64,000 bases of DNA. Source: Cryptomeria japonica (lineage: Eukaryota > Streptophyta > Pinopsida > Cupressales > Cupressaceae). Of the stretch, positions 59,265 to 64,000 are shown one piece after another; positions within the stretch are counted from its first letter, which is position 1, and each line of letters begins with the position of its first letter. A model generated the notes under the pieces. It worked only from the letters and a program-made list of their open reading frames with translations, did not search any database and had not been told where the DNA came from. The stretch is taken from NCBI RefSeq assembly GCF_030272615.1, contig NC_081415.1:373283009-373347008 (forward strand). Direction: 5' to 3'. A program made the translations under genes and the position numbers.

Positions 59265-59625
59265 CATTCAACACGTCAGGGTATAAACTCAATTAAGAGG
59301 TCTCCCAGCCTTGAAAACCAAGGTTTGATATACCCAAAGGTATGGAGGAGAGTTGTTCCTGAGCACTATCATTGACTTGATTTTCATCAAATCATGTTTA
59401 TTTTATAGAGGGTTGGAGTACTTGGTGTTAGCCATTCCCACTTGGGTCGTTCCCTTCTCACTAGCCTTAATGGCTAAGAGTTATTACTCCTCGGGAGGGC
59501 AGGCCCGCTAAAGATATGAACTATTGAAAGAAAAGGATGAGTCTGGTTTTCTGATCACCTAAGAAAGGTGAGAGCATACTCGCCTATCATCAAAACACAT
59601 AAGACATGTTTGTTCATTTCCATTG
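59265..59625 (-). promoter_or_regulatory. leader block conserved between El2 and El1
   Basis: Counterpart of 28215-28600; see there. It lies between two 21 bp array groups. Confidence 0.6.
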
Positions 59626-59878
59626 TAATTAGTCTATGTGCCTAATTTAACAAATATAAGTGCAAAATCCCGTGGCTACAAACAAAGTTAGTAGTTTATA
59701 TTGCATTCTTTGACGGCGAAATAGTTTATGACTATGGTCTTTCACAGTGAAATAAGTACCTACAAAACCAACAATCTACAAATTAGGTTCGGGAAAATGA
59801 CAGTCCAGAAGCAGAAATGAGGAATGCAACATACAATATTTGCAAAATCAATAAAAAATTGAAAACGCCATCAAATTG

Positions 59879-60088
59879 ACCAAGAATGCCATCATATGTG
59901 CCAAGAATGCTTCTCTGCACACCGGAAACGCTGCTCTGCACACTGGAAATGCTATTTTGCACACCAAAAACATTGTTCTCCACACCAGAAATGCTATCAA
60001 ACAGACTAAAAACACTGACAAATGTGCCAAAAATGCCACAATACATACCAAAAATGCTAAAGTATAGACTGAAAGTGCTAAAGTACAG
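59879..60088. repeat. 21 bp tandem array, 10 units
   Basis: Ten exact 21 bp units (e.g. ACCGGAAACGCTGCTCTGCA), about 200 bp from the primer binding site. Three or four more units follow at about 60140-60222. Confidence 0.93.
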
Positions 60089-60270
60089 AAAAACATAAAA
60101 AACAAAGTTGATGAATCTCCTAGAAATGTCATTTGAGGTGTCGAAACGCCACAATAGAGACCAAGAATGCTATTCGAGAGCCCAAGAGAGCTAATCTGCA
60201 CTCCAAAAGAGCTAATCAACCTATCAATGAAATTTTCTGTAAGGAAACTTGTTAAAGATCAAAGGGGTTG

Positions 60271-60290
60271 GGCCCCAGAGTGGGCGCCAA
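60271..60290 (-). other. El2 primer binding site
   Basis: Minus strand TTGGCGCCCACTCTGGGGCC, four bases (TTAA) after the 5' LTR end. Confidence 0.8.
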
Positions 60291-60294
60291 TTAA

Positions 60295-61354
60295 TGTGAT
60301 GCTAAAAATGTGGTATATAAGAGGCATACACATATAATGAGACAATAAAAACATAATTGAAAAGCTTAATTGAAAACTAAATCAAAGATGCAAACCATAA
60401 GCCTTCCTTGAAATATCTCATTTTCCTCTATTCTTGAGGACCTTGAAGGTGTTGGATTGATGGGCTCTCAGTGGAGCAATGACCTCCAAAGTAGCAACTC
60501 AAGAGTTGAGTAGCTATTTGATCATGATTGACTATGGAGATGATATGAAATGCATGATTTAAGAAACTAGATTAGCATGCTATGATAAATCCAAAAGCTA
60601 ACTACTAGATAATTGAAATGCAAATTGCCTATAGTAATGATGCCTAAATTGATATGAGATGGGATCCATATTGCTCCAAAATGGGGGATATTTATAGGAA
60701 TTCCAAGGCCAAAGCTGAGGTGGCAAGAATCGACAATCCAGATTTGATTCGAAGATATCAAGGGCCAAGATTGAGAAAGTTGAAGAGGAGGTTGGAGGAA
60801 GGGACACTTGTCATCTCTATGGTGACAAGTGTCAAGGAGCCTTGCTCATGAGAGGGGAAGTGTCCAAGGGAGGAGACATGTGGGAAAAGTGTCATGTGTC
60901 TCAAGGAGAGAATATCCACACCATGGGAGGTTAGGATAAGGAGGTTAGAATGTGCAAGATAGGATAGGGTTAGCTAGACCCAAGATTAGATTGAATGGGT
61001 TAAGTTAGGGGATGGTTAGGTTAGGTGGTTAAAATTAGGAGCCATGTGCTCATTTGAATTTAAAAATTCAAATAATTGGAAAATGGTAATTAATCTCAAC
61101 AAACTTGAGTTTGTTAATCTTAAATAGGGATTAGAAGAATTGATTAATATGGGGAGACATTAATTAGTTAAGAATTAATTAATCAAAGGGGGATATGAGA
61201 TGAACTATATAAATAAGTCATTTAGATTTATTTACTAGTAGATGAATAGAGAAATTAATTAAATTGCTTGTGAATTCATTTAATTGGGAAGTGGAATTAA
61301 TCAAATAACTGCTTATTTAATTAACTATATTCAGACCATTTTTAGGTGTATACA
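60295..61354 (-). repeat. El2 5' LTR (1,060 bp)
   Basis: Minus strand TGTATACACC at 61354 to ...TAGCATCACA at 60295. Followed on the right by the TSD copy CATAT (61355-61359). Confidence 0.92.
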
Positions 61355-61359
61355 CATAT

Positions 61360-62780
61360 CATTCATTAACATTCATTAACACATAAAATTCATTGATTAA
61401 CAAATAATACGATTACAATCATTTATTCTATTTATTTATTTTTGAAGCTATGTAAACAGTAAGTGGAGCATCGTTTTCTTCATCATTTTCCCCCTCTTTA
61501 TTTGTTGTGCCCTCTGCTCATGATCTTAATGTATGCCTAGTCTTGTACTCGTGATGAGGATGCCTAGGCAAAGGGGGCTCTACTACAATAACAAAGAAAT
61601 GGGTTAAATTCATAAGATTTTTATTATTGTTACAAGTATATCATTAATTAAAAGAACATTACATGGGTGATCTTTACCTGATGGGGCCACATCATCTTCC
61701 TGGTCATTTTGTCTAGCCTCATCCTCAACATGTTGAACACCCTCTAAATCCTTTGGAGGTTAAACACACACAAAAGGTTACATTAATCAATACACCAATT
61801 GCAATTAAATTATGTGTTTAAAGGAATAATAGTGGTCCTCTTTACCTAATGGGGGCACATCACGTTCCTAATGTTGTCTACCCTGATCATGCTCCACTTG
61901 TTCACCATGCTCTACATGCTCTAAAATAAAAACAAAAAAGGTTACATTAATTACTACACCAATTTCAATTAAAGATGTTTAATTGTGTTAATAATTTCAT
62001 AAAAAAATTGTATAGCACATGAGTACCTCCAATACCGAGATGCACACCACAACTTTCATCATGTGTCGATTGTGTTCCACCCTTAGCGGGTTGCATTCCA
62101 ATGCCATGTGCATTGTTATCATTGCTTGCTTATTTAAAACAAATATAGTCACTTTAAGTTGGAAATTAACATCGAATAGATTATTGCTCAAGTATTCAGT
62201 TTTAAATAATATTTATTTAGCTTATTTACATGTGTGATGGATGCATCAGAATCTTGTGTTTGCCCACTCAATTCTCTTAGGCATTCAACCACGTCTCCAT
62301 AGCCCTGCTGGAAGGCAATTTTCATGTCATCTTCTATGGGCGCTCTATTGAATTTAGAGCTCTACATTTTTGCTTAATATCATGAATTTTGCATCTATTG
62401 TTTGATTAAAAAAGATTGTCTGCAATTTATTATTTTGATGTGATGTTTCATTTATTGATAATTACAATTTGTGCGCAACTTTCATATAACCACTAGAGCC
62501 AAGTTTGTGTTGCCCATGCTTTTCTATTCTTTCCTTAGTTGCTTTTGATGTGTCGGGCAGCATATGAAAAGTTTGAAATATGTCAGATTATGTAAATATA
62601 AAAAGTAATTAGTACATAATTACATTGTTAATAGTATCACATACCTTCCTTCGCCCAGTGGTGTATGTCATTTCCTCTTTTCAGCTTTCTCCTTTCTATC
62701 TGAAACTAGGTCCTTCCACTCCCTCTCTAGAATCATGGGGGGATTCTCATACTTTATGTTCTTCTCTATATGTGTCCTAT
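61360..62780 (-). pseudogene. broken spliced gene, possibly a CACTA (En/Spm) transposase
   Basis: Minus-strand exon-like blocks bounded by GT..AG: about 62645-62779 (PPMILEREWKDLVSDRKEKA, with a stop), about 62465-62560 (SKATKERIEKHGQHKLGSSG), 62230-62361 (44 codons, GYGDVVECLRELSG), 62027-62128 (THDESCGVHLGIGG), 61846-61920 and 61678-61750 (two similar acidic mini-exons). W..LVS....KAEKRK and HKLGSSGY recall the conserved region of plant En/Spm-type transposases (H(R/T).GSGGY), so I suggest that family. The upstream end is cut by an LTR at 62781; the downstream part by El2 and the LINE. Splice sites are read by eye; the family call is tentative. Confidence 0.4.
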
Positions 62781-63310
62781 TGTTGGTATTTTGGATATGT
62801 TGATATGGTTTTGTCATTGATGTCAACACTTTTCAACGCTTGTCAACCTTATCAACACTTGGAGATCTTTGATTATGTTCACTGGCAAGTTAGTGACTTA
62901 TCCAGAGTCACTGGTATTTGGTTCACTGGTAGGTTATATTGTTCACCGACACTTGGAATGACTTGGAGACTACCTGGTTATGTCGAAGACATAATGTGAT
63001 CACATGGTTTTGGTGATACAGTTATTGGACTATTTATTGGCATATGCACACTCCAATGAGACATTATAGGTGATTAAAGGTTTTATCATTGATGGAAACC
63101 TTACAATCATATGGCACCGGCAAGGCATTACACCGACACTAGCAAGATCAGACTTTACACTAGCACTCAGACCACCGGCACTGGTAGAGAAAGGAACCAT
63201 ACTGGCACAGAGGTCGACGGGATTTTTGTTATATTATTGTAGAATCTTTGTAAGCCGACTTGGCATCATTGTAAAATGACTCTTATATAAGAGAGATCTG
63301 ATAACTCAAT
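62781..63310 (+). repeat. copia-type LTR fragment, plus orientation, possibly chimeric
   Basis: Starts TGTTGGTATTTTGG like the solo LTR at 35957; the first ~250 bp match that family. From about 63035 it matches the start of the El0 LTR (TTGGCATATG.ACACTCCAATG, then ATCATATGGCACCGGCAAG). It is cut near 63300 by the next fragment. Confidence 0.6.
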
Positions 63311-63312
63311 GA

Positions 63313-64000
63313 TGAACGGATAGTACAAACCTAGTACTGAGAGGGGGGGTGAATCAGTACAGACAAAAATACAGTCCTAAACTGGTTTGACAGTAGATAC
63401 TTCAAATGACTGGCAAGCAATGACACCGGTTTGAAATAGAGTGCAACTGGTAAAGCTAGGAATGACTGTGACAAGCATTAACCAGTTACTCACTTAGCTT
63501 TTCACTCAACTCAAGACTACACTACCATTTCACCCTTATGCATAAGCAGGTAATCTATCATCAGATCATAATAACAGCTAGTTCAACATGTTTTATTGAT
63601 AGGCATAAAACACAGAACCATCATAAGCTTGACAAATAATAGGAAAGCATCACAAGATAAAAGCATCACACATGACACACATATTTTTCACGTGGAAACC
63701 CAACTGGGAAAAACCACAGTGGGGATGAATACCCACAAGCTATTTTGAACTCTTTAAAAGTCCGCTCTGTTAGGAGCGTTGTCCGGTTAGAGACATTACA
63801 ATAGGTTCTGCTAGGAACAGATCCTGTTAAAGATCACCCGATTAAGGGTTAAATCCTGTTAAAGGTTACCTTGTTAGAGGATTTCAAGAACTCAATAGCT
63901 AAAGGATTTCAAACTCAATAGCTTTGAATTACCCTGTTAAAGGATTTACAGCAAGCCGGTTAAGGCTACCCTGTTAAGAGATTTTCCAACTATTGAGGTG
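63313..64000 (-). repeat. copia-type LTR fragment, minus orientation, runs off the window
   Basis: Begins at a LTR-end signature (ACTGAGAGGGGGGGTGAATC) and contains CACGTGGAAACCC...GGGAAAAACCAC (63690-63724) and CCTGTTAAAG phrases, like the copia A LTR at 5239-5700. It belongs to an element continuing to the right. Confidence 0.65.

Larger units (their letters stand above)
57371..60270 (-). other. El2 leader with five 21 bp repeat arrays
   Basis: Holds 21 bp arrays (57847-58140, 58341-58529, about 58577-58760, 59879-60088, about 60140-60222) and the block conserved with El1 (59265-59625). Minus-strand frames across the arrays are open only because the unit is seven codons long; I do not call them genes. 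Confidence 0.75.
47058..61354 (-). mobile_element. El2: Tat-like Ty3/gypsy element lacking gag core and RT, with antisense PMD gene
   Basis: LTRs 47058-48114 and 60295-61354, primer site (60271-60290) and purine tract (48115-48128) are present; TSD CATAT at 47053-47057 and 61355-61359 is perfect. Total 14,297 bp. Minus-strand order: leader with 21 bp arrays, short gag N-terminus fused to protease, linker, second RNase H, integrase. The capsid/zinc-knuckle part of gag, the RT and the first RNase H are absent. A plus-strand PMD gene lies between integrase and the 3' LTR as in El1. By eye the LTRs differ at roughly 45 positions (about 4%). It inserted 12 bp beyond the LINE TSD, in the same locus. 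Confidence 0.88.

Noticed and set aside
62625-62999. 124-codon plus-strand ORF crossing 62781
   Set aside because: It spans the junction between the broken gene (coding on the minus strand) and an LTR, so it is fortuitous.

Overview
This 64 kb window looks like retroelement-dominated DNA from a large plant genome. I infer a gymnosperm (conifer-type) because the Ty3/gypsy elements are long Tat-lineage elements with a second RNase H, the insertions are old and nested, and no host gene, tRNA or rRNA gene is visible. That species inference is moderate and could be wrong (for example a fern). Nearly every reading frame is broken by stops, and a smaller number by frameshifts.

Layout. 1-5238: a very decayed long ORF of an unclassified element (N-terminal globular part, Ser/Pro-rich middle, C-terminal coiled coil). 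5239-~33640: a Ty1/copia element on the minus strand (copia A) split by two later insertions. One is a 6,658 bp non-autonomous LTR element (El0, 6655-13312) sitting in copia A's 3' LTR. The other is a 16,497 bp Tat-like Ty3/gypsy element (El1, 13814-30310, TSD AGTAG) that lies just before copia A's pol stop codon. 33641-41651: AT-rich tandem repeats, remnants of other gypsy-like elements, a solo LTR (35957-37015, TSD GATCT), tandem hairpins and a microsatellite. 41652-47028: a 5'-truncated L1-type LINE with an 18 bp TSD, carrying RT, zinc knuckle, RNase H and an extra ORF. 47058-61354: a second Tat-like gypsy element (El2, TSD CATAT) that has lost the gag core and the reverse transcriptase. 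61360-62780: a spliced, broken, possibly CACTA-type transposase gene, which appears to be the sequence into which the LINE and El2 inserted. 62781-64000: two copia-type LTR fragments in opposite orientation.

Main point of interest. Elements of unrelated classes each carry a non-pol accessory ORF. In El1 and El2 it is a plant mobile domain (PMD) gene, antisense to pol, with its own TATA box and a two-exon layout. In El0 it is a ~1,076-codon ORF that replaces pol. In the LINE it is an ORF placed after RNase H. In the leftmost element it is the decayed long ORF. Several share a short core pattern (an F/G-E..IT..DV..(T)GL(P) stretch) and a low-complexity plus coiled-coil C-terminus. El1 and El2 also have element-specific short repeats in the leader (El1 palindromic TCGTACGA-type motifs, El2 exact 21 bp arrays) and related or similarly phased repeats in the intron of the antisense PMD gene. 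This is reminiscent of subterminal protein-binding arrays of DNA transposons. These are inferences from reading the sequence; no database or structure search was possible.
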